Positions 1-9,968 of a DNA stretch of 64,000 nucleotides are shown one piece after another. The stretch is from Pseudomonadota bacterium. GTDB taxonomy: Bacteria; Desulfobacterota; Binatia; Binatales; Binataceae. The notes beneath the pieces were generated by a model that was not told the origin of the DNA, searched no databases, and worked only from the letters and a program-made list of their open reading frames with translations. The stretch is taken from assembly GCA_021323675.1 (NCBI GenBank), contig JAJPKP010000007.1:1-64000 (forward strand), given 5' to 3'. A program made the position numbers and the translations under genes. The number at the start of each line of letters is the position of its first letter. Position 1 is the stretch's first letter.

Positions 1-85
1 CAGGAAGGCGGGCTGGAGGATGATCCCCAAGCCAGGAGACCGGCCGGGCGATTTGAACGTCTGCCTTCCGCGGGGAGGGTTCAGG
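1..85 (+). promoter_or_regulatory. Cobalamin riboswitch, 3' portion
   Basis: The stretch around 29-43 reads AAGCCAGGAGACC, the B12 box of cobalamin riboswitches. It is preceded by GGATGATCCCC and followed at about 65-80 by CTTCCGCGGGGAGGG, both usual in the 3' part of this class. The 5' part lies before the window. It sits directly upstream of an intrinsic terminator and a TonB receptor gene, so B12 binding most likely represses receptor expression by transcription termination. Confidence 0.88.
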
Positions 86-103
86 TGAACGAGTTGCCTG
101 ACG

Positions 104-137
104 CCCAATCCTTTTACGTGAAGGATTGGGCTTTTTT
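104..137 (+). terminator. Intrinsic terminator of the riboswitch expression platform
   Basis: The 10-bp stem CCCAATCCTT / AAGGATTGGG with a 7-nt loop is followed by CTTTTTT. It lies between the B12 box and the receptor start, as expected for a transcriptional-off switch. Its presence rules out the longer reading frame that begins at 126. Confidence 0.9.
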
Positions 138-179
138 GGTCCGTCCTCCGCCGAAGGCCGACTGAACGCGGAGGAGTTC

Positions 180-2207
180 ATGAATCGGCTGGCGCTCGTT
201 CTCGTCGCACTGTCTCTGTTCATTCTGCTTCGGTACCAGGGCTATGCACATGCGGGCCCATCGCCATCGGCGTCGCCGACCTCTACGCCTTCCGCCTCCC
301 AGCAGGGCAAATCGTCCTCGAAGCCCGCCGCCAATCAGGAGACCAGGCTCAAGACCGTTGTGGTAACCGCAACGCGCGTTGAACAGCCGATCGATCAGAT
401 CGGCACCACCGTAACCGTGGTACCCGACGAGCAGATGGAATCGCAGAAGATCCAGGACGTCGGCACCGCGCTTCAGCAGGTTCCCGGAGTGAACGTGACC
501 CAGAGCGGATCGCCCGGAACCCAGACCGACGTTTCGATTCGCGGCGCGTCCTCGTCGCAGACGCTCATGCTGATCGATGGGGTCGAAGTGAATTCCGGCA
601 CTACCGGCGCATTCAACATCGCGAACCTGACCACCGACAACTTGAACCGCATCGAGGTGCTGCGCGGCGCGGGCGGTTCGCTCTACGGATCGCAGGCAAT
701 CGGCGGCGTGGTGAACCTGCTCTCGCAGGAAGGCGAAGGCGCTCCCGCCGCCACCATCCTCTCGGAAGGCGGCAACGGCGCGACCTCGCGCCAGATCGCG
801 ACGCTGAGCGGATCGGAAGGCAAACTCGGTTTCTCGGGCGCGGTCGATTACTTTTCGACCGAGGGGTTTCATCTCGTCAACGACAACTCAGACAACCTTT
901 CGCTGCAGGGCCGCCTCGATTATCACCTGACCGACAACACCACCGTGCGCGGATTCGCCCGCTACATCGCGGCCAATGTCAGCCTGACCAACTTCACGGT
1001 TGCGTCCGGAGTTCCGAACAACCCAACCGCGCATCAACGCACCGAGTTCATGCTGTACAAGACCGAGGTCGAACATAAGTTCAGCGACAAGCTGACGGTG
1101 CGGACCAACGGCTACTACGTGCGAAACCAGATCCGCCTGAACGAGACGCCCTTCACCGGCTTCGACGGCAGCGAAGTGGACAATATCCCCGAGGAAAATC
1201 GGGGCGGCCAGATTGAAGCGGTCTACGCATGGAACCGGAATTTCCGCACCGTGAGCGGCTTCGATTTCCGCGATCTGTGGGCGCGGTCGGACAGCACTTC
1301 CGTTTTCGGCGGATTCCCGTTCGTGAGCAATTTCTACGCGGACCAGCAACAGTATGCCGGCTATCTGGAACAGGAAGGAACGCTTCTGGATGGCCATCTG
1401 ATCGCGACCGGAGGATTTCGCGTCGACGGCAACAGCCAGTTCGGCAAGGAAGTCAGTCCGTCGTGGTCGGTCCTGATTCCGATCGAACAGATTTCGACCC
1501 GGCTGCGCGGGAGCTATTCGGAAGGGTTCCGCGCGCCCTCGTTCGATGAACTCTATTTTCCGGGCTTTGGAAATCCCAACCTGAAGCCGGAAATCTCAAG
1601 CGAATACGACGGCGGTTTCACCACCGATTTCGGCGAGATTGCGTCCCTCACCGCAACCTACTTCTCGCGGCGCGTGCATGACCTGATCGTGGCCGTCCCC
1701 TGCACCGTGGGTCCCGGATGCCCGTTCGGATCGCTCGCCGGCAACGCGGGCAGGGTCGATACGCAAGGCGTCGAGATTGTGCCGAGCGTGACCCTGTACA
1801 AGGGGCTTAACCTGAGCGGCAGCGTGACCTATATCGACGAAACCCACGTATCCGGCACCTCGGGCGCGACTCCCACTCGAGTTCCGAAGTGGTCCGCGCA
1901 GTCGCTCCTGCAGTACATCGGCAACGGGATGCTGATGCCGCACGACCGCGTCATCGGCAGCTTTGCGATGACCTTTGTTGGCGACCGCGACGACATTACC
2001 CCCGTCGGCACGATCCAGAATCACGACGCGTACTACCGCTTCGACCTGTCGGGTTCCTACGCGCTCGGGCGGAAAATAAGCCTTGTCCAGGATGAGGAAG
2101 CGTTCGTGCGCATCCAGAACCTGTTCGATCGCGACTACTCGGAAGCGTTCGGTTTTCGCGCGCCTCCGATCAACTTTGTCGCGGGAATCAGGATGGACTT
2201 GATGTGA
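180..2207 (+). CDS. btuB: TonB-dependent outer-membrane receptor, BtuB-like (cobalamin uptake)
   Basis: This 675-residue protein has an N-terminal signal segment (about residues 1-25), a Pro/Ser-rich linker and a TonB box (TVVVTATR near residue 59). A plug domain follows (DVSIRGASSSQTLMLIDGVE) and then a long beta-barrel ending in FVAGIRMDLM, typical of the family. ATG at 180 is preceded by GGAG; the upstream in-frame ATG at 126 lies inside the terminator stem. The B12 riboswitch indicates that corrinoids are the substrate, moved across the outer membrane with TonB-ExbBD energy. No btuCDF genes lie in the window. Confidence 0.9.
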   Translation: MNRLALVLVALSLFILLRYQGYAHAGPSPSASPTSTPSASQQGKSSSKPAANQETRLKTVVVTATRVEQPIDQIGTTVTVVPDEQMESQKIQDVGTALQQVPGVNVTQSGSPGTQTDVSIRGASSSQTLMLIDGVEVNSGTTGAFNIANLTTDNLNRIEVLRGAGGSLYGSQAIGGVVNLLSQEGEGAPAATILSEGGNGATSRQIATLSGSEGKLGFSGAVDYFSTEGFHLVNDNSDNLSLQGRLDYHLTDNTTVRGFARYIAANVSLTNFTVASGVPNNPTAHQRTEFMLYKTEVEHKFSDKLTVRTNGYYVRNQIRLNETPFTGFDGSEVDNIPEENRGGQIEAVYAWNRNFRTVSGFDFRDLWARSDSTSVFGGFPFVSNFYADQQQYAGYLEQEGTLLDGHLIATGGFRVDGNSQFGKEVSPSWSVLIPIEQISTRLRGSYSEGFRAPSFDELYFPGFGNPNLKPEISSEYDGGFTTDFGEIASLTATYFSRRVHDLIVAVPCTVGPGCPFGSLAGNAGRVDTQGVEIVPSVTLYKGLNLSGSVTYIDETHVSGTSGATPTRVPKWSAQSLLQYIGNGMLMPHDRVIGSFAMTFVGDRDDITPVGTIQNHDAYYRFDLSGSYALGRKISLVQDEEAFVRIQNLFDRDYSEAFGFRAPPINFVAGIRMDLM

Positions 2208-2218
2208 AGGGTCGGTTG

Positions 2219-2237
2219 CCGCGCGTCAATCGCGCGG
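2219..2237. terminator. Hairpin between convergent genes
   Basis: CCGCGCG and CGCGCGG form a 7-bp perfect stem with loop TCAAT, at the tail-to-tail junction of the receptor and the glycosylase. It overlaps the stop codon of the minus-strand gene. No T-run follows, so termination is only a suggestion. Confidence 0.35.
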
Positions 2238-2861
2238 ACGAACGGACACATACGGGTTGCCGCGTTCGTAAAAGCGCCAGGGACGAGCGGCCCAGTCGCC
2301 CGCATAGTCCACGTTAATCCGCGGCGATCGCCCGATGCGTGCGGGAGGACGGTCCGTATCTTCGAGGAACAGCACGCCGCCGCAGAGATCTTCGCCGTAA
2401 AGCGCGCCGGTTATGCCCATCGCCATGGTCAGCTTGCCGGGACCGTTGGTGAGCTGGCGCGAGCCCGCCGGCATCCGCCGCCGGCGCGCCATCAACTCGA
2501 TCCCGCGCACCGGCTCGAGCGCTCTGAGCAAAACCGCGTGCGGTTCGTTCTCGCGCGCGACCACCAGGTTGAGCGCCCAGCTTATGCCGTAGAGGAGATA
2601 GATGTAGGCATGGCCGGGCGGACCGAACATCGCGGCCGTGCGCTTGGTCAATCCGCGCGAACTATGCGCGGCGAGATCGAGCGGACCGCGATAAGCCTCG
2701 GCCTCGACGATACGTCCCGCGGTCTCGCCTTCAGGCGATCGATGCACGAGCACTTTGCCGATGCATTCGCGGGCGACGGTAAGCACGGGGCGCGCGTAAA
2801 ATGCGCGCGTCAGTTTCCTCCCTCTTTTCAGCGCCGTTTCGGCAGACGGATGCTGTTCCAT
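2226..2861 (-). CDS. mpg: 3-methyladenine DNA glycosylase (AAG/Mpg family)
   Basis: Base-excision repair enzyme that removes alkylated purines. Family landmarks are present: LTRAFYARP at the N-terminus, [11 protein letters not shown] holding the catalytic Glu, [24 protein letters not shown] in two pieces, and LTNGPGKL in the C-terminal half. The start at 2861 gives 211 residues, the usual family length. The open frame runs further upstream to 3113, but that extension is low-complexity Arg-rich sequence without similarity to the family, so the shorter start is preferred. Confidence 0.9.
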   Translation of the reverse strand: MEQHPSAETALKRGRKLTRAFYARPVLTVARECIGKVLVHRSPEGETAGRIVEAEAYRGPLDLAAHSSRGLTKRTAAMFGPPGHAYIYLLYGISWALNLVVARENEPHAVLLRALEPVRGIELMARRRRMPAGSRQLTNGPGKLTMAMGITGALYGEDLCGGVLFLEDTDRPPARIGRSPRINVDYAGDWAARPWRFYERGNPYVSVRPRD

Positions 2862-3115
2862 CGCATCCGACAAGATTGCCGATGATCGCGACCTTGTCGA
2901 GCCGCGTATGCCGACGAAGTGCGGTCCTGCGGAAAGGACTATGCGATCGAGCGGACGATTGCGAAAATCGAAGGCGGATGGCCGGTCTTTCAGGTGAAGA
3001 TCGGCCACGCCCGCTCGAACCGGCCAAGCTCCGGCGGCTTCGGTTAGCAGCCGGGCTTCGCCTCCCCTTCGGCGGCGCGATGGCTTTAACCTCTGCGCAA
3101 GGCGAGGAATCAAAG

Positions 3116-3571
3116 ATGATTCGGCTCAAAGTCAACGGCAGCGAGAAGGCTTTTGACGGCGATCCGCAGATGCCGCTCCTCTGGTACCTGCGCGATGAGC
3201 TCGGGCTTTACGGCGCGAAGTACGGATGCGGGGTCGGACTCTGCGGCGCCTGCACGGTCCACATCGGCGGCCGCGCGACCCGCTCCTGCATCACCACGAT
3301 GAGCGCGGCGTCGGGCGCTGAGGTCACGACGATCGAGGGCATCTCGCAAAAGGGGCTGCATCCGGTGCAGAAATCCTGGATACGGCTGAATGTTCCGCAG
3401 TGCGGCTACTGCCAGGCTGGACAGATCATGCAGGCGATCGCGCTGCTCGATTCGAATCGCAGGCCCACCGATGACGATATCGACAAAGCGATGGCGGGAA
3501 ATATCTGCCGATGCGGCACCTATCAGCGAATCCGGGCCGCGATCAAAGCCGCGGCGGAGGAACGCGCATGA
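3116..3571 (+). CDS. (2Fe-2S)-binding small subunit of a molybdenum hydroxylase (IorA-like)
   Basis: This 151-residue electron-transfer subunit resembles those of isoquinoline 1-oxidoreductase and aldehyde oxidoreductases. It has a plant-ferredoxin-type cluster (Cys38, 43, 46 in CGVGLCGAC, plus Cys58) and a second alpha-helical cluster (Cys96 and Cys99 in QCGYC, Cys131 and Cys133 in CRC). ATG at 3116 follows a GAGGAA-type ribosome site. The next gene overlaps by ATGA, so the two subunits are translationally coupled. There is no separate FAD subunit, which matches the IorAB type rather than xanthine dehydrogenase. Confidence 0.9.
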   Translation: MIRLKVNGSEKAFDGDPQMPLLWYLRDELGLYGAKYGCGVGLCGACTVHIGGRATRSCITTMSAASGAEVTTIEGISQKGLHPVQKSWIRLNVPQCGYCQAGQIMQAIALLDSNRRPTDDDIDKAMAGNICRCGTYQRIRAAIKAAAEERA

Positions 3572-5844
3572 ACACGATTAGCAACGTGAGTCGCCGCGCG
3601 TTCCTGCGCGGAGTGTTCTCGGCAGGTGCGCTGGTCCTGGGCGTATCGCTTGCCCCCGAGACCCTGCTCGCGGAAGCCGATAACCGCTCCAAGGGCGATC
3701 CGCGCGGCGCTGTCTTTCAGCCCAATGTCTTTGTCGCAATCGAACCCGATGGGACCGTGCGGATCGTCGCGCATCGATCGGAAATGGGCACCGGAATCCG
3801 CACGTCGCTGCCGCTGGTGCTCGCCGACGAACTCGACGCCGACTGGGATCGGGTGAAGATCGATCAGGCGATCGGCGATCCGCGCTACGGATCGCAGGAC
3901 ACCGACGGCTCCCGCTCGATCCGCGGCTTCTTTGACACGATGCGCGAGTGCGGGGCGACCGCGCGCATCATGCTGCTTACCGCGGCGGCGCGCCAATGGA
4001 ACGTGCCGCAAAGTGAATGCGAGGCGCGTCTGCACACGATCGTTCATCTGCCGACCGGCCGGAAGCTCGGCTACGGCGAGCTGGCCACGGCCGCATCGAG
4101 CTTGCCGGTCCCGCCGCGAAGCGACCTCCGCTTCAAGCCCTCGGCGAAGTGGCGCTATATCGGCAAATGGATTCCCGGCTACGACCTGCGCGACATCTGC
4201 GAAGGCAAGCCGGTCTTCGGCATGGATGCGCGCGTGGACGGGATGCTATATGCGTCCGTCGAACACCCTCCCGTGCTCGGGGGAAGAGTGAAATCGGTGG
4301 ATGACAAGGCGGCGCTGAGTGTCCCCGGCGTGCGCAAGACCGTCGCAATTGCGCCGTTTACGCCGCCGTGCGGCTTTCAGCCGCTCGGTGGAATCGCGGT
4401 TGTCGCCGACAATACCTGGGCGGCGTTTCAGGGCCGCCAGAAGCTGAATATCGAATGGGACAACGGTCCCAACGAATCCTACGATTCGGAGAAATATAAA
4501 CAGGAACTGCGCGCGACCTCCCGCCAACCCGGCAAGGTGATGCGCAGCGCCGGCGACGTCGATGCGGTATTTGCGAAGGGCGGCAGAATCGTCGAGGCCG
4601 AATACTACGTTCCGCTCCTCGCGCACGCATCGATGGAGCCTCCCGTGGCGGTCGCGGACTTTCGCGGCGACCGCGTGACGGTTTGGACTCCAACCCAGGA
4701 CCCACAGGCGGTCCAGGAAACAATCGCCGGATTGATGGGCATCAACCCTGAGAACGTAACCTGCCATGTCACTCTGCTCGGCGGCGCGTTCGGAAGAAAA
4801 TCCAAGCCTGATTACGCGGTCGAAGCCGCGATGCTCTCAAAAGCTGTGGGCCGGCCGGTCAAGGTTGTGTGGTCGCGTGAGGATGATATCCGCTTCGACT
4901 ACTACAACAGTGTCGCGGCGATGTATCTGAAAGCGGCGCTCGACGGCAAGGGACGGCCGATAGCGTGGCTGCAACGGTCGACCTTTCCGCCGATCTCGTC
5001 GCTGTTCGAGATCGATGCGGTCTACGGAGGCCCGGGTCACCTTGGCCAGGGATGGACCGACATTCCGTTCGACATCGCCAATCTTCGGGTCGAGAACGGC
5101 GCCGCGCGGGCCCATATCCGCATCGGATGGCTGCGGTCGGTGGCGAACATCTACCACGCATTCGCCGTGCAATCGTTTGCCGATGAGCTGGCGCATGCGA
5201 GCGGGCGCGATCCGCTCGAATACGTGCTCGACCTGATCGGGCCGCCGCGAATCGTGAACCTTGAGGGGGTCAGGTATCCGAACTATGGCGCTTCGTACCA
5301 GCAGTACCCGATCGATACGGGGCGCCTGCGCCGCGTGCTCGAAATCGCGGCCGAGAAATCGGGATGGGCCCGGCGCAAGAACGGCGGCGGCACCGGATGG
5401 GGCCTCGCGGTGCATCGCAGCTTCGTAACCTACGTCGCCACCGTGGTTCAGGTTGAGGTGGATGACAAAGGACAGATACGAATTCCCCGGGTGGATACGG
5501 CGGTCGATGCGGGAACGGTGGTCGATCCGCAATTCGTGAAAGCACAGTTCGAAGGCGCCGCGGTGTTCGGTACCGCGGTCGCCCGCACCGGCGAGATCAG
5601 CGTAAGCAAAGGCGCGGTCGAGCAGGCGAACTTCTTTGATTATCCGCTCCCGCGAATTGCCGAAGCCCCCTATCAGACGAACGTGTATATCGTGGAGAGC
5701 GAGGCGCCGCCCGGCGGTGTCGGTGAGCCGGGCGTTCCACCGTTCGTGCCCGCGTTGTGCAATGCGGTGTACGCCGCCACCGGAATCCGCGTGAGAGATC
5801 TGCCGCTTGCAAAAGTGAACCTGGCAAGCCGGAAGGCGGCCTGA
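3568..5844 (+). CDS. Molybdopterin-binding large subunit, isoquinoline/aldehyde oxidoreductase type (IorB-like)
   Basis: The protein has 758 residues and begins with a twin-arginine signal ([18 protein letters not shown]), so the complex is probably exported folded to the periplasm. The body carries xanthine dehydrogenase-family motifs: the [18 protein letters not shown] region, [13 protein letters not shown] in the molybdopterin domain, and the C-terminal [15 protein letters not shown] where the catalytic Glu lies (GEPG). It overlaps the 2Fe-2S subunit by ATGA. The substrate cannot be told from sequence: N-heterocycles or aldehydes are known for relatives. Confidence 0.88.
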   Translation: MNTISNVSRRAFLRGVFSAGALVLGVSLAPETLLAEADNRSKGDPRGAVFQPNVFVAIEPDGTVRIVAHRSEMGTGIRTSLPLVLADELDADWDRVKIDQAIGDPRYGSQDTDGSRSIRGFFDTMRECGATARIMLLTAAARQWNVPQSECEARLHTIVHLPTGRKLGYGELATAASSLPVPPRSDLRFKPSAKWRYIGKWIPGYDLRDICEGKPVFGMDARVDGMLYASVEHPPVLGGRVKSVDDKAALSVPGVRKTVAIAPFTPPCGFQPLGGIAVVADNTWAAFQGRQKLNIEWDNGPNESYDSEKYKQELRATSRQPGKVMRSAGDVDAVFAKGGRIVEAEYYVPLLAHASMEPPVAVADFRGDRVTVWTPTQDPQAVQETIAGLMGINPENVTCHVTLLGGAFGRKSKPDYAVEAAMLSKAVGRPVKVVWSREDDIRFDYYNSVAAMYLKAALDGKGRPIAWLQRSTFPPISSLFEIDAVYGGPGHLGQGWTDIPFDIANLRVENGAARAHIRIGWLRSVANIYHAFAVQSFADELAHASGRDPLEYVLDLIGPPRIVNLEGVRYPNYGASYQQYPIDTGRLRRVLEIAAEKSGWARRKNGGGTGWGLAVHRSFVTYVATVVQVEVDDKGQIRIPRVDTAVDAGTVVDPQFVKAQFEGAAVFGTAVARTGEISVSKGAVEQANFFDYPLPRIAEAPYQTNVYIVESEAPPGGVGEPGVPPFVPALCNAVYAATGIRVRDLPLAKVNLASRKAA

Positions 5845-5895
5845 AGAACCTTCGCTGTCCGGGGGCCCGTGCGTGCCGGTCGCGGATCGGCAGGA

Positions 5896-6417
5896 TTATT
5901 CCGCCGCGAATTCGCGCAGTTTCTCGAACCAGACCAGCTTGTCCTTGAACCCCGGAAAGCTCGCGTTGAGCCCGCTCGGGTTCGGAAGCGCGAACACACG
6001 CGCATCGCCGATTTTCTCCTGCTTTGGCCCGGCGCCGTCGCCGGTGGCGAGGCGAAAGAAATGCCGGTAGATGCTGATGCCGACGAACGCGACGATGCGC
6101 GGCTTGACGCGGACGATTTTGCGCGCCAGCGCCGCGCGTCCGCGATCCATCTCCGCCGTGGTGAGCTCCGCCGCCGAGCGCGTCGCGCGGGGACATAGGT
6201 TGGTCAGCGCAAGACCGAATTCAATCAGCCGGCCGTCCTGCTCGCAGGTGAGCGGCTCCGGGACGAGGCGCGCGGCGTAGAGCAGCTTCCAGAACGGATT
6301 TCCGGGACTCGCGAAGTGATGGCCGGCCTCGGCGGATCGGATACTGGGATTGATGCCGACGAACAGGATGAGCGGATTCGGGATCAGGATGTCGGGCAGA
6401 GGACGCAGCCGGACCAT
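5896..6417 (-). CDS. mug: Mismatch-specific uracil/thymine DNA glycosylase (Mug/TDG-like)
   Basis: This 173-residue base-excision repair protein of the uracil-DNA glycosylase superfamily has motif 1 FVGINPSIRSAEAGHHFA and motif 2 LPNPSGLNASFPGF. Both are diagnostic of the Mug/TDG branch, where Asn in GINP positions the water. ATG at 6417 gives the family length; the longer open frame to 6684 has no homologous sequence. It is convergent with the molybdenum hydroxylase genes. Confidence 0.85.
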   Translation of the reverse strand: MVRLRPLPDILIPNPLILFVGINPSIRSAEAGHHFASPGNPFWKLLYAARLVPEPLTCEQDGRLIEFGLALTNLCPRATRSAAELTTAEMDRGRAALARKIVRVKPRIVAFVGISIYRHFFRLATGDGAGPKQEKIGDARVFALPNPSGLNASFPGFKDKLVWFEKLREFAAE

Positions 6418-6515
6418 GGTACTCTTTGCGCGCGATGCGAATGCCAACCTAACGCGCAACACGATTTGCTGAAAAGAGGAACGATCCCCCGCAAGCGCTT
6501 GCCGCCCGGCCTCAA

Positions 6516-7001
6516 CTACCGCACCGACCGCTTTGCAACGGCCGCGGCGTGCTCCTCCGCGAGAATACGGGTAAGACGGCGGACCACGTCGCGCGCGATC
6601 TCGATTTCGTGCTCGTCGAACTGATTGATCAGCCGGGCGGCCCATCGCAGTTCCGCCGCGATCGCTTCGCCGATCAGCTTCCATCCCGCTTGCGTAAGCC
6701 TCGCTAGCTTTGCGCGGCGATGGCTCGGGTTTTCGACAAACTCGACCAGGCCCGCGGCGGCGAGTTCGTCCGCCATCCGCTGCACGCCCTGGCGGGCCAC
6801 GGGGCGGGCGCGCGCGATCTGCGCCACGCTCTGCGGCCCTTCCTCCATCAGGCTGCGCATCAGGCTTACCTTGCCGGGCGTCTGGCCCAGGGAGGAAAAG
6901 ATCCGCTCTCCGGTCGCGCTTAGCCGGAAGTAGCTGAACAATATGTCGCGCACCAGCAGGTCTAGCGCCAGCGCGGACGGCCGCCTGCGCGGTTTCTTCA
7001 T
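6516..7001 (-). CDS. MarR-family transcriptional regulator
   Basis: This 161-residue protein has a winged helix-turn-helix in its middle (SVAQIARARPVARQGVQRM, then a wing around NPSHRRAKL) and flanking dimerisation helices, as in MarR. It is divergent from a methyltransferase gene. The 38-bp gap between them contains two copies of the palindrome GTCATATGAC, so it very likely represses itself and its neighbour. The ligand is unknown. Confidence 0.85.
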   Translation of the reverse strand: MKKPRRRPSALALDLLVRDILFSYFRLSATGERIFSSLGQTPGKVSLMRSLMEEGPQSVAQIARARPVARQGVQRMADELAAAGLVEFVENPSHRRAKLARLTQAGWKLIGEAIAAELRWAARLINQFDEHEIEIARDVVRRLTRILAEEHAAAVAKRSVR

Positions 7002-7015
7002 TTGACAGCCTCTAC

Positions 7016-7047
7016 GTCATATGACAATACAGTTGTCATATGACAAC
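7016..7047. promoter_or_regulatory. Twin palindromic operator between marR and methyltransferase gene
   Basis: GTCATATGAC occurs at 7016-7025 and again at 7035-7044. The second copy is extended to a perfect 16-bp palindrome, GTTGTCATATGACAAC (7032-7047). The two centres are 19 bp apart, close to two helical turns. A pair of dyads in the divergent promoter of a MarR gene is the expected arrangement for autoregulation. Confidence 0.75.
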
Positions 7048-7771
7048 CATGATGAGTATGGCACGAAATGCGAATCGCGTCGATCATCGCCCGCCGCGCG
7101 TTCGGCCCATGGTGGCGGCCGGGCTTGCCGCGATCGCGATGCTGAGCCTCTGGCCGGCGCGCGTGCGGGCCTGGGGCACGGACGATGAGGCGATGGCCAG
7201 GGAGATCGCCGGGATGCTCTCGCTCAAGCCCGGCGACACGGTCGCGGAAATCGGCGCCGGCCACGGCTCGATGGCGGTGCGGATGGCGAAGATCGTCGGG
7301 TCGGCCGGCCACGTGTACGCTACCGAAATCGATCCCGACCGGCTGAACGAAATTCGAAAGCGCGTACAGGATGAAGGGCTCGACAATATCACCGTAATCG
7401 AGGCGACGCCGACCGACTCGGGACTGCCCGCGGGATGCTGCGACGGCGCGTACATGATCGGCGTGTATCATCATGTCACCGATCCGGCCGCGACCGACGC
7501 GAGCATCTTTCGCGCCCTCAAGCCCGGCGCGCGGCTGCTGGTCAACGACTTTCCGCCGACGCTATGGCTCGCGCTCTTCAAGGTGAAGGGCGTTCCCGCC
7601 AATCGCGGCGGCCACGGCGTGCCGGACGAAATCGTCGTGGATGAAATGACGAATGCGGGTTTCCGTGAAGTCCAGGAGACGGCGCCCTGGCATCCCGGAT
7701 TCTTCATCCGCAACAACTACGCCATCGTATTCGCGAAGCCGGAAGGCGCCGCGCCAGGCTCTCCTCGATAA
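7040..7771 (+). CDS. SAM-dependent methyltransferase with N-terminal signal/anchor
   Basis: This is a class I methyltransferase of up to 243 residues. The SAM-binding loop VAEIGAGHGSMAVRMA and the acidic TEIDPDRL of motif II are clear, followed by the fold's later strands (LKPGARLLVNDFPP). An N-terminal hydrophobic segment (about residues 24-46, ending ARVRAWG) looks like a signal peptide or anchor, which is odd for a SAM enzyme. The start is uncertain: ATGs at 7040, 7049, 7052, 7058 and 7109 are in frame, and the first lies inside the operator. MarR probably controls it. Confidence 0.75.
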   Translation: MTTMMSMARNANRVDHRPPRVRPMVAAGLAAIAMLSLWPARVRAWGTDDEAMAREIAGMLSLKPGDTVAEIGAGHGSMAVRMAKIVGSAGHVYATEIDPDRLNEIRKRVQDEGLDNITVIEATPTDSGLPAGCCDGAYMIGVYHHVTDPAATDASIFRALKPGARLLVNDFPPTLWLALFKVKGVPANRGGHGVPDEIVVDEMTNAGFREVQETAPWHPGFFIRNNYAIVFAKPEGAAPGSPR

Positions 7772-7800
7772 TCGCTGACGGCCCAAACCGTTCAGCTCTC

Positions 7801-9165
7801 ATGAACCAAGCGAAGCTGGCGCGCGCGATAAGCTGGCGGGCGGCAGCCGCCGCGGTGGTCGCCAACATGGTCGGCGCCGGCATCTTCACCACCTCCGGGT
7901 TTATCGCGCGAGACACCGGCTCGGCGTGGACGATGCTGGGATTATGGTTTGCCGGCGCAATCGTCGCGCTGGCGGGAGCGCTTGCCTATGCGGAACTGGG
8001 GGCTGCGATTCCCAAGGCCGGCGGCGAGTACGTTTATCTGCGCGAGGTGTACGGTCCGGTCGCGGCGTTCCTGAGCGGATGGACTTCGTTCTTCGCGGGA
8101 TTCAGCGGAGCGATTGCCGCCGCTTTGCTGGCATTCGCGGGCTACTGCGCCACCGTGCTGCCACCGCTGGGAGCGCTCGATACGCGGCTAATCGCGATCG
8201 CGGTGCTGTGGACGCTCACCGGAATTCATTTTGCCGGCGTGCGGCTTGGCGCAAAGGTGCAGAACGGTCTCACGGTCGCGGTCGTATCTGCCATAATCGC
8301 GCTGGTAGTCTCGGGATTCATCCTCGGAAAGGGTTCGCCCGCAAACTTTCTGTCTCGATCGCAGGCACACGGCAATCTCGCCGTGTCGTTGATCTTCGTG
8401 ATGTATGCGTACAGCGGATGGAACGCGGCGGCGTATCTGGCCGGCGAGATCGTGGAACCGGAGCGAGGCCTTCCGCGCGCGCTGGCGGGCGCATCCGCGT
8501 GCGTCGCCCTGCTCTATCTCGCCTTGAATGCACTCTTCATCTGGGCGATGCCGGTTTCCGCGATGAGCGGAGTGCTGGCGGTAGGCGAAAAGGCCGCCGG
8601 CGCCCTCTTCGGCCCCGGCGCGGCCAGGGCAGTCGCCGCTATCATCGCGCTCGCGATCTTCTCGTCGGCGAGCGCGATGGTAATGGCGGCGCCGCGGATC
8701 TACTTCGCGATGGCCCGCGACAGCGTATTTCCACGGATCTTCAGCGCGGGCGGCGGTGCGCCTGGACCTTCGGGGGCGATACTCCTGCAAGCCGGATGGG
8801 TCACCCTGTTGCTGCTCGTCTTTGGAATGTTCGAGCGAATCGTCATATACGCCGGAATCGCCATCACGGTTTTCTCGGCCCTAACGGTGGCGGCGGTGAT
8901 TGTGCTGCGGATGCGCAAGCCGGACATGCCGCGGCCGTTTCGGATGCCCGCGTATCCGTGGCTTGCGATCGGCTACGTTGCGGTGTCGCTCTGGATGGTC
9001 GGATACACGGCGGCCGTACGTCCGAGCGAAGTGATTTTCGGACTGATTACCGTGCTTGCCGGGCTTCCGATCTATTGGCTGGCAACTTCTGGAAACCCGC
9101 GGGTGGCGCATGGATCGCTTCGCGACGGCGAGCGTCCTTTCCCGCGGGCCGATCGGGCGCGCTAG
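7801..9165 (+). CDS. APC-family amino acid permease
   Basis: This 454-residue inner-membrane protein has about 12 hydrophobic helices. The first helix carries the APC substrate-binding glycine motif (NMVGAGIFTTSG), and YAELGAAIPKAGGEYVYLREVYG is the classic helix 2-3 signature. It most likely takes up or exchanges an amino acid. It lies 29 bp after the methyltransferase gene on the same strand and may share its transcript. Specificity is not predictable from sequence. Confidence 0.88.
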   Translation: MNQAKLARAISWRAAAAAVVANMVGAGIFTTSGFIARDTGSAWTMLGLWFAGAIVALAGALAYAELGAAIPKAGGEYVYLREVYGPVAAFLSGWTSFFAGFSGAIAAALLAFAGYCATVLPPLGALDTRLIAIAVLWTLTGIHFAGVRLGAKVQNGLTVAVVSAIIALVVSGFILGKGSPANFLSRSQAHGNLAVSLIFVMYAYSGWNAAAYLAGEIVEPERGLPRALAGASACVALLYLALNALFIWAMPVSAMSGVLAVGEKAAGALFGPGAARAVAAIIALAIFSSASAMVMAAPRIYFAMARDSVFPRIFSAGGGAPGPSGAILLQAGWVTLLLLVFGMFERIVIYAGIAITVFSALTVAAVIVLRMRKPDMPRPFRMPAYPWLAIGYVAVSLWMVGYTAAVRPSEVIFGLITVLAGLPIYWLATSGNPRVAHGSLRDGERPFPRADRAR

Positions 9166-9204
9166 AGGGAAAGTATTCTCGCCGTCGCTTGCGAGGACGC
9201 GCTT

Positions 9205-9855
9205 CTAACGGCTCCCGCGGTTCATCGCGGCAAGCGCTTCGGCCATCTCGCCCAGCGCCTTTTTCACCGACGGCCTGGTCTGCACGTGGCTCCACCAGGC
9301 GGCCAGCTTGGGCCGTCCTTCGAGGGGAGGTTTCGCGCCGAACATCCCGAGCAGATTCACGGCGAAAAAGATTGTCGGCGCGAGCGCGCAATCGGCGAGC
9401 GTGAACTCGGCGCCCATCGCAAATCCGCTCTCGGCGAGCATCTTGTCGAGCTGATCGAGGCGTGCGTTCAGTTCGGTGAGTTTCTCGTTCACGACCTTCT
9501 CGTCGCGCGTCTTCGGGTTCATCTGCGGAAACAGCGCGCGCAGGGGAGGCTCGAGGTACAGGTCGTGAAAGCGCGTGAAGCTGCGAACCTTCGCGCGGCC
9601 CTCCGGCGACTTCGGCATCAACGGCGGATTCGGGAACTTGTCTTCGAGGTACTCGTTGATGGTTTCGGATTCGGGAATCAGCAGTCCGTCGGCATCGAGT
9701 GACGGGGTTTTGCCGAGCGGATTGATCTTCAGATATTCGGGTGATTTGAGGTCGTTGCCGGGAATTCCGACGATCTCGACCGGCGCGTTTTTGTCATAAA
9801 TCGCGATTCGGCACTTGGTCGCGAAATTCGACAGATTCATGTTGTAAAGCTTCAT
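9205..9855 (-). CDS. Glutathione S-transferase family protein
   Basis: This 216-residue cytosolic GST has the thioredoxin-like N-domain (MKLYNMNLSNFATKCRIAIYDK), the glutathione-binding PSLDADGLLIPESETI with its conserved ES pair, and an all-helical C-domain with LTLADCALAPTIFF-type signature. It is transcribed alone toward the permease gene. Substrate unknown. Confidence 0.88.
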   Translation of the reverse strand: MKLYNMNLSNFATKCRIAIYDKNAPVEIVGIPGNDLKSPEYLKINPLGKTPSLDADGLLIPESETINEYLEDKFPNPPLMPKSPEGRAKVRSFTRFHDLYLEPPLRALFPQMNPKTRDEKVVNEKLTELNARLDQLDKMLAESGFAMGAEFTLADCALAPTIFFAVNLLGMFGAKPPLEGRPKLAAWWSHVQTRPSVKKALGEMAEALAAMNRGSR

Positions 9856-9968
9856 CGGCAGACACTCCTCGGTTGCGGGGTTGCAGCCCCGCTTATCGCA
9901 GACGATGGCGGCTAAGGCAAGCGCGGTTTCCCGCTCGAAAGGCGCAGCGAGGCGGACTTGCGGAAATG

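Noticed and set aside
126-179. Upstream start for the TonB receptor
   Set aside because: This ATG lies inside the intrinsic terminator stem; ATG at 180 has a ribosome site and begins the signal peptide.
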